The notes: generated by a model from the letters alone, not told the origin. A stretch of DNA of 64,000 nt from Christiangramia salexigens (GCF_001889005.1 NZ_CP018153.1:328001-392000), one strand, 5' to 3'. Counted from the first letter of the stretch, positions 1 to 9,679 are shown. A program made the numbers and translations.

Positions 1-1673
1 AAGAATATCCAATCTTAATGCAACGTACGCCCTATAGTTCAAGGCCTTATGGAGAAGATCAGTTCAGATCAAAAATAGGTCCCAATGAGTTGCTGATGAA
101 ACAGGGCAATATTATAGTTTATCAGGATGTAAGAGGTAGATGGATGAGTGAAGGTAAATACGATAATATGCGTGCTTATATACCTAATAAAAAGGGTAAT
201 GAGGTAGATGAAGCCAGTGATACTTATGATACCATAGAATGGCTTATAAATAACCTTGATAATAATAATGGTAAGGTTGGTACCTGGGGAATTTCTTATC
301 CCGGTTTTTATGCGACCTATTCGCTTTTAAGTGAACACCCGGCTCTTAAAGCCGCATCGCCTCAGGCAAGTATAGGGGATTTCTTTTTTGATGATTTCCA
401 CCATAATGGCGCCTATCTGCTAAGTTACTGGAGAGCGACTTCTGTATTTGGATATCAAAAGGAGAAACCGGTAGATACCGCATGGTATAGCTTCCCGGAT
501 CTGGGCACTGAAGATCAGTATCAGTTTTTTCTGGACGCAGGCCCTCTGAGCAATCTGGATAAATATTATAAAGAGGATAATGAATTCTGGCAACAGCTGA
601 AAGAGCATCCAAATTATGATGAATTCTGGAGATCCCGCGGAATCGTTCAGCATTTAAAAAATATTAAACCTGCCGTAATGATCGTTGGCGGTTTATTTGA
701 TGCAGAAGATCTTTATGGACCCTTTGCAATCTATAAAAGTATTGAGGAGAACAGTGATAACTATAATAGTATAGTATTTGGACCTTGGAGTCATGGCGAC
801 TGGGCAAGAGAATCCGGAAGACAGGCTGTGGGGAATGTATATTTTGGAGATAGCATAAGCTCTCATTTTCAAAAAGATTATGAAACTGAATTCTTCAATC
901 ATTTTCTAAAAGGTAATGTTGAAGCAAAGCCGGAGTTGGCAGAAGCACATATGTATGACACAGGATTGCGCACCTGGAATAACTATTCAGAATGGCCTCC
1001 AAAAAATACCCGTACCAGGACTTTTTACTTAGGAGACGATCAGAAGTTAACTTCGCAGGCATCAGATAATAAGGAAGAGTTTATAAGTGACCCCGAAAAA
1101 CCGGTTTCTTATAATGATGAGATCAAGATGGTTTTTACACCACGTGAATATATGACGGGTGACCAGCGATTTGCCGCGAGACGTCCTGATGTTCTGGTTT
1201 TTGAAACTGAAGTTTTAGAAGAAGACCTAAAGATCGTTGGACCTATTGAAGCCATTTTGAAAGTTGCTACAACAGGTTCGGCTGCAGACTGGGTGGTCAA
1301 GGTGATAGACGTTTATCCTCACGATGCTGAGAATTATGAGGAAACCATGCCACATCTTAAAATGAGCAATTACCATATGATGGTGAGAAGTGAAGTGATG
1401 AGAGGGAGATTTAGAAATGGTTTTGATAAGCCAGAAGCTTTCGAGCCTAATAAGAAAACAGAAGTGAATATTAAATTACAGGGGATCAACCATACCTTTA
1501 AAAAAGGTCATAAGCTACAGGTTCAGATACAAAGCACCTGGTTCCCGCTTATAGATCTAAATCCTCAAACTTATGTGGATAATATATTTAAGGCCGAGAA
1601 ATCTGACTTTAAAAAGCAAACACATACGGTTTATGGAGACTCTGCTTTAAAATTTTCAGTGTTAGAAGAATAG
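1..1673 (+). CDS. CocE/NonD family hydrolase (X-Pro dipeptidyl-peptidase S15 family), 5' truncated by window edge
   Basis: An open frame runs in from the left edge (first full codon at 3), so the real start lies outside the window; the ATG at 18 is internal, in a conserved strand preceding the motif PYSSRPYG. The family comprises alpha/beta-hydrolases that cleave amide or ester bonds of acyl substrates. The visible triad, numbered from the ATG at 18, is Ser93 in GISYPGF, Asp228 in GGLFDAEDLYG and His259 in GPWSHGDW. The C-terminal half is the jelly-roll domain usual for CocE/PepX relatives. Any signal peptide would be in the missing part. The DUF885 gene follows after only 4 bases, so the two are probably co-transcribed. 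The substrate cannot be read from the sequence. Confidence 0.85.
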   Translation, partial: EYPILMQRTPYSSRPYGEDQFRSKIGPNELLMKQGNIIVYQDVRGRWMSEGKYDNMRAYIPNKKGNEVDEASDTYDTIEWLINNLDNNNGKVGTWGISYPGFYATYSLLSEHPALKAASPQASIGDFFFDDFHHNGAYLLSYWRATSVFGYQKEKPVDTAWYSFPDLGTEDQYQFFLDAGPLSNLDKYYKEDNEFWQQLKEHPNYDEFWRSRGIVQHLKNIKPAVMIVGGLFDAEDLYGPFAIYKSIEENSDNYNSIVFGPWSHGDWARESGRQAVGNVYFGDSISSHFQKDYETEFFNHFLKGNVEAKPELAEAHMYDTGLRTWNNYSEWPPKNTRTRTFYLGDDQKLTSQASDNKEEFISDPEKPVSYNDEIKMVFTPREYMTGDQRFAARRPDVLVFETEVLEEDLKIVGPIEAILKVATTGSAADWVVKVIDVYPHDAENYEETMPHLKMSNYHMMVRSEVMRGRFRNGFDKPEAFEPNKKTEVNIKLQGINHTFKKGHKLQVQIQSTWFPLIDLNPQTYVDNIFKAEKSDFKKQTHTVYGDSALKFSVLEE

Positions 1674-1677
1674 AGAA

Positions 1678-3498
1678 ATGAAACCACTACGATTAATATT
1701 TTTATTTGCCGGCATTTTAGCGGTGTCCTGCGGAAAACTGAAGGAGGATGAAACTTATACCGCAGAGGAGCGGGCAGAAGCTTCTGCCAGTCTCAATGAG
1801 TATTTTGAAACCGAATTTCAGAAGGAGATAGATGAATCTCCAATGATGCAAACCCGAAGGGGGATGAAGACCAATTACGGTAAATTGGATGATTTTTCAA
1901 ATTTAAAATATGCAGAAGACCTCGAACAGGCCAAGCAACGATTGGATTATCTGAAAAAGGTGGATACTCAGGCCCTGGATGATAACACAAAATTGAGCTA
2001 TAAGTTATTTCGTATGCAGGTGCAAAATGAAATAGATGATTATAAATTCAGATTCTATAATTATCCGATCAATCAGATGTATGGTTTCCATTCTGAATTA
2101 CCCGCCTTTTTGATCAATATGCATCGGATAGACTCTATCCCAGATGCCGAGGCTTATATTTCCAGGTTGAAAGGAATAGAAAAGGCTATGACCGATATTA
2201 TCGAACAGCTTAAACTAAGAGAGCAAAACGGTATAATTCCGCCAAATTTTGTGTTTGATAGAACTCTGGATGCTTCTAAAAACGTTCTCAAAGGAAAACC
2301 TTTTTCAAAATCTACCGAAGCAAGCACCTTGCTTGAAGATTTTAAATCCAAGGTGGAAAAACTGAACCTTAAGAAGCAAGAAGAAACGGCACTTGTAAAT
2401 AAGGCTGAAAAAGCTCTTATAGATCATGTAAAGCCCGCATATGAATCTTTGATCGAGTTCTTAAAGGGTCAACAACAAAGAGCGACAGATGAAGCCGGTG
2501 TGTGGAAATTACCAAAAGGGGAAAACTTCTATAATAATGAACTCAAAAGAGTGACCACGACCTCTTTAAGTGCCGAGGAGATCCACCAGATTGGTTTAAA
2601 AGAAGTAGCCAGGATCCATGGAGAAATGGAAGCTATTATGAAAAAGGTAGGCTTTAAAGGCTCTTTGCAGGATTTCTTTAGATTCATGAAGACAGACAAG
2701 CAATTCTATTATGAAAATTCTGAGGACGGAAAGGCTGCTTATTTAGCAAAAGCGAAAGGTCTTATAAATACTATGAAGCAAAAATTACCTGAACTCTTTC
2801 AAATAACACCAAAAGCCGATATTGTTGTAAAAAAAGTAGAGACTTTTAGAGAAAAGAGTGCTGGTAAGGCATTTTACGAGGCTCCGGCAATTGATGGATC
2901 AAGACCCGGAACTTATTATGCGAATCTCTTCGATATGGAAGCCATGCCTAAATATGAAATGGAGGCTTTGGCCTATCACGAAGGTATACCGGGACATCAT
3001 ATGCAAATCGCTATCGCTCAGGAACTGGATAGCATTCCGGAATTCAGAAAATTCAGCTTTTATACAGCATATGTTGAAGGCTGGGGGCTTTATAGTGAGC
3101 TTATTCCGAAAGAGATCGGCTTTTACAGTGATCCCTATTCAGACTTTGGAAGACTGGCCATGGAACTATGGCGTTCCTGCCGATTGGTTGTAGACACCGG
3201 GATACATGCTAAAAAATGGACGCGACAGGAAGGTATAGATTATTATAAGGAGAATACTCCCGCGGCAGAAAGTGCCTGCGTAAAAATGGTAGAGCGACAT
3301 ATTGTAATGCCGGGACAGGCCACAGCCTATAAGATTGGAATGAATAAAATTCTGGAATTAAGAGAGAATGCTAAGGAAAAACTCGGAGAGAATTTCGATA
3401 TTCGCGAGTTTCATGATGTAGTATTAACTAATGGAGCATTGCCCTTGAATATTTTAGAAGAAAATGTTGAAGCCTGGGTAAGAACAAAAAACAATTAA
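1678..3498 (+). CDS. DUF885 family lipoprotein, putative metallopeptidase
   Basis: The 606-residue product starts with a lipoprotein signal peptide whose lipobox ends at Cys19 (LAVSC). It is therefore likely membrane-anchored in the periplasm or outer membrane. The body matches DUF885, an uncharacterised, mostly helical family with a zincin-like signature. Here the signature is H434-E435-GIPG-H440-H441, followed about 30 residues later by a conserved YVEGWGLY segment that probably supplies a further metal ligand. Family knowledge supports a peptidase-like function but no substrate is known. It lies 4 bases after the CocE-type hydrolase and 2 bases before galM, giving a tight three-gene run. 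Whether it has anything to do with galactose use is not evident. Confidence 0.8.
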   Translation: MKPLRLIFLFAGILAVSCGKLKEDETYTAEERAEASASLNEYFETEFQKEIDESPMMQTRRGMKTNYGKLDDFSNLKYAEDLEQAKQRLDYLKKVDTQALDDNTKLSYKLFRMQVQNEIDDYKFRFYNYPINQMYGFHSELPAFLINMHRIDSIPDAEAYISRLKGIEKAMTDIIEQLKLREQNGIIPPNFVFDRTLDASKNVLKGKPFSKSTEASTLLEDFKSKVEKLNLKKQEETALVNKAEKALIDHVKPAYESLIEFLKGQQQRATDEAGVWKLPKGENFYNNELKRVTTTSLSAEEIHQIGLKEVARIHGEMEAIMKKVGFKGSLQDFFRFMKTDKQFYYENSEDGKAAYLAKAKGLINTMKQKLPELFQITPKADIVVKKVETFREKSAGKAFYEAPAIDGSRPGTYYANLFDMEAMPKYEMEALAYHEGIPGHHMQIAIAQELDSIPEFRKFSFYTAYVEGWGLYSELIPKEIGFYSDPYSDFGRLAMELWRSCRLVVDTGIHAKKWTRQEGIDYYKENTPAAESACVKMVERHIVMPGQATAYKIGMNKILELRENAKEKLGENFDIREFHDVVLTNGALPLNILEENVEAWVRTKNN

Positions 3499-3500
3499 CA

Positions 3501-4499
3501 TTGAGTGAAGTTCGAAAATCAGATCTTAAAGTAATAGAATTGGTGAATACAAATAAGAGCCGATTGCAGGTCTTAAATTACGGTGCAGCCATTTTTAGCT
3601 TTAAGATCAAGAATAAAGAGGGAAAACTAATAGATCTTATTGTTGGACCACAGGAAGCTTCAGATTATCTGAGCAGTGAGTATCATGAGGAGAACAGATG
3701 TTTTGGTGCTACTATTGGTAGATTCGCCGGAAGGATCTCTGGTGGAAAATTCAGCATTAAGGATAAAGAGTACCAGTTGGATGAGGTACAGGATGAGGTT
3801 CATTTACATGGTGGAAAATTTGGGTTTCAGTATAAACTCTGGAATGTTGAAAAGGTGAACGAGGGGCAGGATCCCTCTGTAGAGCTTTCCTATACCAGTG
3901 AGAATATGGAAGAAGGCTATCCTGGACGCCTGGCTATAAAGGCCAAATTTACGCTTACCGAAAACGATGAAATCAAAGTAGACTATTCGGCAACGACAGA
4001 TAAGGATACCATAGTTAATCTTACTAACCATTCATATTTTAATCTGAATGGAGGTGGTAGTGTAAGCGATCATTTTCTGCAAGTCAATGCAGCCAAGATC
4101 CTGGAATTAGATGATAAAAATCTTCCAACCGGAAACCTTACCAAATTAAAAGATCATCCTAAAGACCATCAGGAAAGCAAAATTTTGGGTAATAGAGAGC
4201 TGGATGATGTGTATGTCCTGGATGGCAGAGATGAGGAAGTTCAGGCTCAGTTATATGCTCCGCTAAGCGGTGTGAAGATGAAACTGAGAAGTAATCAGCC
4301 CGTTATTGTAGTGTATTCACCTGAAGAATTGCCAGATACCTGGACGTATCATAGTGAGCTGGATCCAAGCTATCCGGCAGTGGCATTGGAAGCTCAAAAT
4401 TACCCCGATGCTCCAAATTTCAGAAATTTCCCGTCGAGTTTATTAAAGCCCGGAGAATTGTATGAAAACAGTATCATTTATGCTTTTTCTGTGAAATAA
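3501..4499 (+). CDS. galM: Aldose 1-epimerase (galactose mutarotase)
   Basis: This protein interconverts alpha and beta anomers of galactose or glucose so that galactokinase receives the alpha form. The 332-residue length is normal for GalM. Conserved sites are visible: His101/His103 in HLHGGKFGF, catalytic His177 in NLTNHSYFNL and general-base Glu297 in ALEAQNYPD. No signal peptide is apparent, so it should be cytoplasmic. The start is TTG at 3501, two bases after the DUF885 stop, and no upstream in-frame ATG exists. The symporter gene follows by 34 bases and galT/galK lie opposite, so the context is galactose catabolism. Confidence 0.9.
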   Translation: MSEVRKSDLKVIELVNTNKSRLQVLNYGAAIFSFKIKNKEGKLIDLIVGPQEASDYLSSEYHEENRCFGATIGRFAGRISGGKFSIKDKEYQLDEVQDEVHLHGGKFGFQYKLWNVEKVNEGQDPSVELSYTSENMEEGYPGRLAIKAKFTLTENDEIKVDYSATTDKDTIVNLTNHSYFNLNGGGSVSDHFLQVNAAKILELDDKNLPTGNLTKLKDHPKDHQESKILGNRELDDVYVLDGRDEEVQAQLYAPLSGVKMKLRSNQPVIVVYSPEELPDTWTYHSELDPSYPAVALEAQNYPDAPNFRNFPSSLLKPGELYENSIIYAFSVK

Positions 4500-4533
4500 T
4501 AATTTTATATTTAACGAAATTTAAGAAAATATT

Positions 4534-6123
4534 ATGATTGGAATTCTCTCGTTCGTGGGGTTTACTGCCCTGGTAGCTATTATAGCATATTTTGCAACCA
4601 GAACAACCGACGAAACCACTAGTGATGGATACTTTTTGGGAGGCAGAAGTTTAACCGCGGGAGTAATAGCCGGATCCGTTCTCTTAACCAACCTTTCTAC
4701 AGAGCAGATCGTTGGATTAAATGGGCAGGCGTATAGCGAAGGAATTTTGGTGATGGCATGGGAGACCTTAGCCGCACTTGCAATCGTTGTCACAGCATTG
4801 TTTCTTTTGCCAAGGTATTTAAAAGGTGGTTTAACTACCGTACCTCAGTTTCTTGAGAAGCGATTTGACAAGACCACTAAATCTATAGTTTCGGCCTTGT
4901 TCCTTTCCGGTTATATGGTCATCTTCCTTCCTATTGTGCTTTATTCAGGAAGTTTAGCGATCAGTACGATGTTCGATATTCCCGAAATGCTTGGTGTGAG
5001 CAACACCGCAGCGCTTTGGATATGTGTGTGGGGAATTGGAATTGTAGGTTCGATCTATGCGATCTTTGGGGGACTTAAAGCTGTAGCCGTTTCTGATACC
5101 ATTAATGCCGTAGGTTTACTTATTGGTGGGTTAATGATTCCGGTCTTTGGATTAATTGCGATTGGAGATGGAGATATGATGACAGGTTTGGATACGCTTG
5201 TTGACTCCAATCCCGAAAAATTTGATTCTATTGGAGGGCCTGATGCCTCAGTTCCTTTTTCAACAATATTTACGGGAATGATGCTGGTTCAGTTATTCTA
5301 CTGGGGTACTAACCAAGCGATCATTCAGAGAGCTTTGGCAGCTAAAAACCTTAGAGAAGGTCAGAAAGGTTTAATGCTAGCCGCATTCATTAAAATATTA
5401 GGGCCAATTATCGTTGTACTTCCGGGGATCATTGCATGGCATATGTTCCAGGGAGATCTTGATAATGCAGACCAGGCATATCCTGCTCTAGTAAATGAGG
5501 TCTTGCCACCGGTGTTAGTTGGGTTCTTTGCCGCAGTGCTTTTTGGAGCTATTCTAAGTTCATTTAACTCGGCCTTAAACAGTTCGGTAACCTTATTCGG
5601 AGTTGATATCTACAAACAACATTTTAATCCTGATGCCTCAGAGAAAGAAGTTGTAAAGAAAGGGAAGAGGTTTGGGATCGTTATTGCAGTTGCTTCCATG
5701 TTTATCGCGCCGCTTATTGCAAATGCACCACAGGGATTATTTGGGTATTTGCAGGAGGTGAATGGGGCTTACAGTATTCCTATTCTTACCATTGTAGTCG
5801 TAGGTTACCTTTCTAAAAAAATACCTGCTATCGCAGCGAAAATTGCATTATTCAGTGGGGTAGGCTTCTATCTTATTTATCTTGGACTTAAATATTTTGT
5901 CGTAGGTGAAGAAGGATTACCACACTACCTTCATGTTATGGCAATACTTTTTGTCCTCAACGTAGCGATCATGTATATCATCGGGAGAGTATGGCCAAGA
6001 CATAAAGATTTCGTGTTGGAGCATACCAAGCAGGTGGATATTAGTCCGTGGAAATACGTTTTACCAGTTGGGCTAGGGATCTGTGCGCTTGTGGTATTCG
6101 TTTATGTATACTTCGCCCAATAA
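4534..6123 (+). CDS. Sodium:solute symporter (SGLT type), probable galactose/glucose importer
   Basis: The 529-residue protein is almost wholly hydrophobic with about 14 predicted transmembrane segments, the normal size and topology for the SSS (SLC5) family. Family motifs include DGYFLGGRSLTAG near the N terminus, the run GGLKAVAVSDTINAVGLLIGG in the middle and the SSFNSALNSS segment around the sodium site. It should sit in the inner membrane and couple sugar uptake to sodium, as expected for a marine flavobacterium. Placement just after galM and convergent to galKT makes galactose the most likely substrate; this is inference from context. An intrinsic terminator follows. Confidence 0.87.
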   Translation: MIGILSFVGFTALVAIIAYFATRTTDETTSDGYFLGGRSLTAGVIAGSVLLTNLSTEQIVGLNGQAYSEGILVMAWETLAALAIVVTALFLLPRYLKGGLTTVPQFLEKRFDKTTKSIVSALFLSGYMVIFLPIVLYSGSLAISTMFDIPEMLGVSNTAALWICVWGIGIVGSIYAIFGGLKAVAVSDTINAVGLLIGGLMIPVFGLIAIGDGDMMTGLDTLVDSNPEKFDSIGGPDASVPFSTIFTGMMLVQLFYWGTNQAIIQRALAAKNLREGQKGLMLAAFIKILGPIIVVLPGIIAWHMFQGDLDNADQAYPALVNEVLPPVLVGFFAAVLFGAILSSFNSALNSSVTLFGVDIYKQHFNPDASEKEVVKKGKRFGIVIAVASMFIAPLIANAPQGLFGYLQEVNGAYSIPILTIVVVGYLSKKIPAIAAKIALFSGVGFYLIYLGLKYFVVGEEGLPHYLHVMAILFVLNVAIMYIIGRVWPRHKDFVLEHTKQVDISPWKYVLPVGLGICALVVFVYVYFAQ

Positions 6124-6142
6124 GAAATAATAAAATTTAGAT

Positions 6143-6191
6143 AAACCTGTGGAAATTGTAAGGTTGGACTTTGCATTCCACAGGTTTTTTT
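6143..6191 (+). terminator. Intrinsic terminator after the symporter gene
   Basis: A perfect 12-bp stem (6143-6154 with 6176-6187) encloses a 21-nt loop and runs into a T tract. It separates the plus-strand galM-symporter operon from the minus-strand LacI remnant. Confidence 0.85.
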
Positions 6192-6239
6192 ATTTGAATT
6201 CGTTACAATAGGATTATTGACGGGGAGATTCTCTGTGAA

Positions 6240-6623
6240 TTATATGGCAGTCAAATAGCCTGATTTTCTTTGATCATCCACACTGGGATCTGAAATTCCG
6301 GTCAGGTAAGCCACTTTGCTACAACCGGAGTCGAGTAACTCCACAGTGGCCAGTTCGGCCTGCAGAGAGTCATTTATACTTACTTTATCACAAGGAATTA
6401 TGGAAAGGATGCGATGAAAAAGCACTAATGGTATATTGTAATTGAGCACTTCCTTTAAATGGTCTATTTGCATTTTTGCTTGAGTCTCGCGTGATAAGGA
6501 AATAATGATCTTGTACCCCAATTCACTTGCTTTACTCTCCATTCCGTAAAGCGCTTTAGAGACTTTGCTTACCGAAACATTTAATAGTTTGGCTAGCATT
6601 TTCAAGGTTACCTTGGTCTCCAT
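6240..6623 (-). pseudogene. Decayed LacI-family regulator with internal deletions and C-terminal truncation
   Basis: The 127-codon frame is collinear with LacI regulators but far below the usual ~340 residues. Residues 1-28 (VTLKMLAKLLNVSVSKVSKAL) form the helix-turn-helix. The text then jumps directly to the middle of the sugar-binding domain (ELGYKIIISLSRETQ). Against the intact LacI at 23687-24715 about 65-70 residues are missing after the HTH and roughly 25 more after IISLS. The frame ends at GYLTAI, where the intact protein continues for another ~130 residues. The start codon overlaps the galT stop (TAATG), so this was once the third gene of galK-galT-lacI. The DNA-binding half may still be translated, but no ligand domain or dimer interface remains. 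A shortened functional protein is possible but unlikely. Confidence 0.8.
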
Positions 6624-7672
6624 TATTGTGTCATTTTGTCCAGATAATGTTGGTCTGAAAGTTCATTTAATCTATTTGCAGCCTGTTCTGCTGTAATATC
6701 TCTCTGAGGCCCTGCAAACATTTCATATCCTACCATGAATTTCTTGACCGTTGCAGATCGCAATAAAGGTGGGTAAAAGCTCATATGAAAATGCCATTCG
6801 GGATGCTCCGAATTATCGGTAGGCGCCTGGTGAATTCCAGCCGAATAGGGGAAGGATGTTTCGAAAAGATTATCGTATTTGATGGTTAAAATCTTGAGGA
6901 TGGCTGCATAGGATTTTTCTTCTTCGTCGTTTAATTGACCAATATGTTGGATATGTCTCCTTGATATTATCATGGTTTCGAAGGGCCAAACTGCCCAATA
7001 AGGCACCAAAGCAACAAAGTGTTCATTTGTCGCTAATATGCGCTCTTCACTCTCTAATTCCTGAGTCAGATAATCGCTTAATAAACTGCGTTTGTTCTGA
7101 TCCCAGTACTGCTTAAATTGACGGGATTTTTTTTGGATCTCAGTTGGGATTGAGGATTGTGACCATATTTGCCCATGGGGATGAGGATTACTACACCCCA
7201 TGATCGCTCCCTTATTTTCAAAGATCTGAACATAGTTGATATCCTTATTTGCACCCAGTTCTAAATATTCCTTTTTCCAAATCTGTACTACTTTGGTAAT
7301 CTCTTCAACGTCCATTACCGGTAGGGTTTTAGAGTGATCTGGTGAAAAACAAACCACTTTGCAAATACCTTTTTCGGTTTCAGCCTTCAATAGCCCCTCT
7401 TCATATCCCATTAACTGAGTATCGGGTAGAAGAGACGAAAAGTCATTTATAAATGAATGCGGGGAGTTATAATCGGGATTGGTATCGCCGCTGGCACGTT
7501 CATTACCCGGACACAAATAGCAGGAAGGATCAAAGCTTTCTGTTTGAATGGCCTTTTTATCTTCGGTTTTCCCTTGCCATGGTCTTTTGGTTCTATGAGG
7601 TGATACCAGGATCCATTCGCCGGTTAGAATATTATATCGTCTGTGTGGTTTATCGTTTATTTTATTGATCAT
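6623..7672 (-). CDS. galT: UDP-glucose--hexose-1-phosphate uridylyltransferase
   Basis: GalT transfers UMP from UDP-glucose to galactose-1-phosphate in the Leloir pathway. The 349 residues match the family. The active site HPHGQIW places nucleophile His166 and Gln168 at nearly the same numbers as in the E. coli enzyme. Probable metal ligands are Cys51 and Cys54 (CYLC), His113 and His164. The protein should be cytoplasmic. It follows galK by 5 bases, and its TAA overlaps the ATG of the LacI remnant by one base, so the genes form one minus-strand operon. No galE is present in the window. Confidence 0.96.
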   Translation of the reverse strand: MINKINDKPHRRYNILTGEWILVSPHRTKRPWQGKTEDKKAIQTESFDPSCYLCPGNERASGDTNPDYNSPHSFINDFSSLLPDTQLMGYEEGLLKAETEKGICKVVCFSPDHSKTLPVMDVEEITKVVQIWKKEYLELGANKDINYVQIFENKGAIMGCSNPHPHGQIWSQSSIPTEIQKKSRQFKQYWDQNKRSLLSDYLTQELESEERILATNEHFVALVPYWAVWPFETMIISRRHIQHIGQLNDEEEKSYAAILKILTIKYDNLFETSFPYSAGIHQAPTDNSEHPEWHFHMSFYPPLLRSATVKKFMVGYEMFAGPQRDITAEQAANRLNELSDQHYLDKMTQ

Positions 7673-7677
7673 ACTAT

Positions 7678-8841
7678 TTAATGTTTTATAACTCTTGTTC
7701 CGGCGCTGGGGAATACTGTGATCGCATCCAGTTCTATCCTGAATTTTTTAAAATAGGCCTTGGAAACCTCCTCTATAAAATCTCTGATCTTATTCTTTTC
7801 AATAATGTTAATGGTACAGCCGCCAAAGCCTCCACCCATCATTCTCGAACCGTAGATAAAGTCTTTATCGCGCGAATAATCCACCAGGAAATCTAATTCC
7901 GGGCAGCTTACTTCGTAATTGTGTTGTAATCCTTCATGGGATTCATACATCAGTTTGCCGAAATCCCGTAATCTTCTACCAGATAAAAAGTTTGCTGCCT
8001 GCTTTACGCGTTCATTTTCATTCAGAACGTACATGCAACGCTTATAGGTTGTTTCGCTAAGTTGAGATCTATAAGACTCAAGTAAGCTGATACTTACATC
8101 TCTAAGTGAAGTGACCTCCGGGTTCTTTTTTTGAATGAACTTAACAGCTGCCTCACATTCTTCCCTTCTGGTATTGTACTCACTTTCAGATAATTTATGG
8201 GTCACATTGGTGTTTAGCAAGAGGACCTTACAATCCTGAAAATCTGCAGGGATATACTTTTTCTCCAGAGTTTTGCAGTCCAAAAAGATCAAATGATCCT
8301 TTTTACTAAGAACTGAGGAGAACTGGTCCATGATTCCGCAGTTGGACCCTACAAAATTATTTTCTGCTCGTTGAGACAGTTTAACAATCTCTAATTTGGT
8401 TTGTTTAAGATCAAATAAAGCATTTAATCCACTCGCCAGACCGCATTCTAAAGCGGCAGAGGAACTGATTCCTGCCCCAACAGGTAATTCACTTTTTATA
8501 AGGCAATCAAAGCCTTCCAATTTATTACCGGACTTTAATAATTCTCTAATGACACCTAGAATGTAATTTTCCCAGCCAGAACCTTTTTCAAAGTCTTTAT
8601 CAAGATAAAACTCAAAGCCTGTATCGAAGGTTTCGCTAAAGAATCGGCAGAAGTTTTCAGTTTGATTTTTACTAAAATGTAGATGTATCTTCTTGTCTAT
8701 AGCTGTGGGCATCACATAACCATTGTTATAATCTGTATGTTCACCTATTAGGTTTATTCTGCCCGGAGACTCCACACTTAACTTTGCTTCAAAATTTTTG
8801 AATACATGAGGTTTGGTCTTTAAGGTTCTGGGGTTTTGCAC
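7678..8841 (-). CDS. galK: Galactokinase
   Basis: GalK phosphorylates alpha-D-galactose at C1 with ATP. The 387 residues contain the three GHMP-kinase motifs: the galactokinase signature GRINLIGEHTDYNNGY near residue 27, the ATP-binding stretch LPVGAGISSSAAL near residue 130, and the C-terminal GGGFGGCTINI. It is the first gene of the minus-strand galKT operon, with the start ATG at 8841. A palindrome resembling a regulator site lies 39-51 bases upstream in the divergent region shared with the Nudix regulator, which suggests galactose-responsive control by that neighbour. Confidence 0.96.
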   Translation of the reverse strand: MQNPRTLKTKPHVFKNFEAKLSVESPGRINLIGEHTDYNNGYVMPTAIDKKIHLHFSKNQTENFCRFFSETFDTGFEFYLDKDFEKGSGWENYILGVIRELLKSGNKLEGFDCLIKSELPVGAGISSSAALECGLASGLNALFDLKQTKLEIVKLSQRAENNFVGSNCGIMDQFSSVLSKKDHLIFLDCKTLEKKYIPADFQDCKVLLLNTNVTHKLSESEYNTRREECEAAVKFIQKKNPEVTSLRDVSISLLESYRSQLSETTYKRCMYVLNENERVKQAANFLSGRRLRDFGKLMYESHEGLQHNYEVSCPELDFLVDYSRDKDFIYGSRMMGGGFGGCTINIIEKNKIRDFIEEVSKAYFKKFRIELDAITVFPSAGTRVIKH

Positions 8842-8877
8842 TGCTGAATTTATTATTAATGATTAACAAATGTAATA

Positions 8878-8894
8878 AATGTAAAAATTACATT
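8878..8894. promoter_or_regulatory. Candidate operator (TGTA-N5-TACA palindrome), galK / Nudix-regulator divergent region
   Basis: The 17-bp element has perfect 7-bp arms AATGTAA and TTACATT around AAA, with core TGTAAAAATTACA at 8880-8892. It lies between the divergent starts of galK and the Nudix regulator. A second TGTA-N5-TACA copy occurs at 9689-9701 before the next gene. The same architecture twice within 0.8 kb, both times just before a start codon, suggests a binding site for the adjacent Nudix regulator. This is inference. Confidence 0.5.
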
Positions 8895-8949
8895 CATTCT
8901 AATTTTCCTAAAATTTGAAATCTATATCTTTATCCAAATCTTAAAATTG

Positions 8950-9654
8950 ATGTCGAAAAGGATTAACGATCTATATCAGGTCAAGGAGAAAATGTATGTC
9001 GCTACAGACTGTATCATCTTTGGCTTTGACAAGGGAAAATTGAAATTACTGATCTTTAAAAGAAAGCTGGAACCTCTTAAGGGAGAATATTCTTTAATAG
9101 GAAGTTTTGTTCGCTTAGATGAGGATCTTGAAGTTGCCGGAAGACGGGTTTTACGGGAAGCTACAGGCCTTGAGAATGTTTTTATGCAACAGCTAAAGAC
9201 GTACGGTAAAAAGGACAGGGATCCCGGCTACCGCTGTATTTCTGTAGCTCTATATGCCCTGATCCGAATAGATGAACATGATGAAGAACTGGTGGAGGAA
9301 CATGGTGCTCACTGGTACGAACTCGATCAGTTGCCGGGTCTTATTTTGGATCATGACGTGATGGTGAATGATGCATTATTTCAACTAAAACAAAACGCCA
9401 GATATAAACCCATCGGCTTCGAGCTATTGCCCGAAAAATTTACGATTCCCAATCTGCAAAGTCTATATGAAACGATTTATCAAAGAGACTTAGATCCAAG
9501 AAACTTCAGAAAAAAGGTACTCTCATTAAATGTATTGGAAAAGCTTGATGAGAAGGATAAGTCTACCAGTAAACGCGGAGCCTACCTATATAAATTCAAT
9601 GAAGAGAATTACCGAAAATTACTGGAATCGGGTTATCATTTCGAGATCGCCTAA
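8950..9654 (+). CDS. Nudix-domain transcriptional regulator (AraR/NrtR-like), catalytic box degenerate
   Basis: The N-terminal ~150 residues form a Nudix fold (VATDCIIFGFDKGKLKLLIFKR...), followed by a C-terminal winged helix (ETIYQRDLDPRNFRKKVL...) as in NrtR-type repressors and the Bacteroides arabinose regulator AraR. In the Nudix box the first Gly is Ser (GSFVRLDED), RE is RV and the EE pair is EA (RVLREATGL). Metal-dependent hydrolysis is therefore probably lost and the domain is likely a ligand sensor. The start is set at ATG 8950; a TTG directly before it is less likely. The gene is divergent from galK and upstream of a TIM-barrel/GH gene pair, so galactose or a galactoside-derived ligand is the likely inducer. 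No arabinose genes are nearby. Confidence 0.85.
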   Translation: MSKRINDLYQVKEKMYVATDCIIFGFDKGKLKLLIFKRKLEPLKGEYSLIGSFVRLDEDLEVAGRRVLREATGLENVFMQQLKTYGKKDRDPGYRCISVALYALIRIDEHDEELVEEHGAHWYELDQLPGLILDHDVMVNDALFQLKQNARYKPIGFELLPEKFTIPNLQSLYETIYQRDLDPRNFRKKVLSLNVLEKLDEKDKSTSKRGAYLYKFNEENYRKLLESGYHFEIA

Positions 9655-9679
9655 GAATTCCTTCGGAAAAATAAACTCA

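Noticed and set aside
6186..6239. In-frame text after the LacI remnant stop that might be a C-terminal relic
   Set aside because: The resemblance to LacI C-termini is only a few residues and overlaps the symporter terminator, so it cannot be supported.
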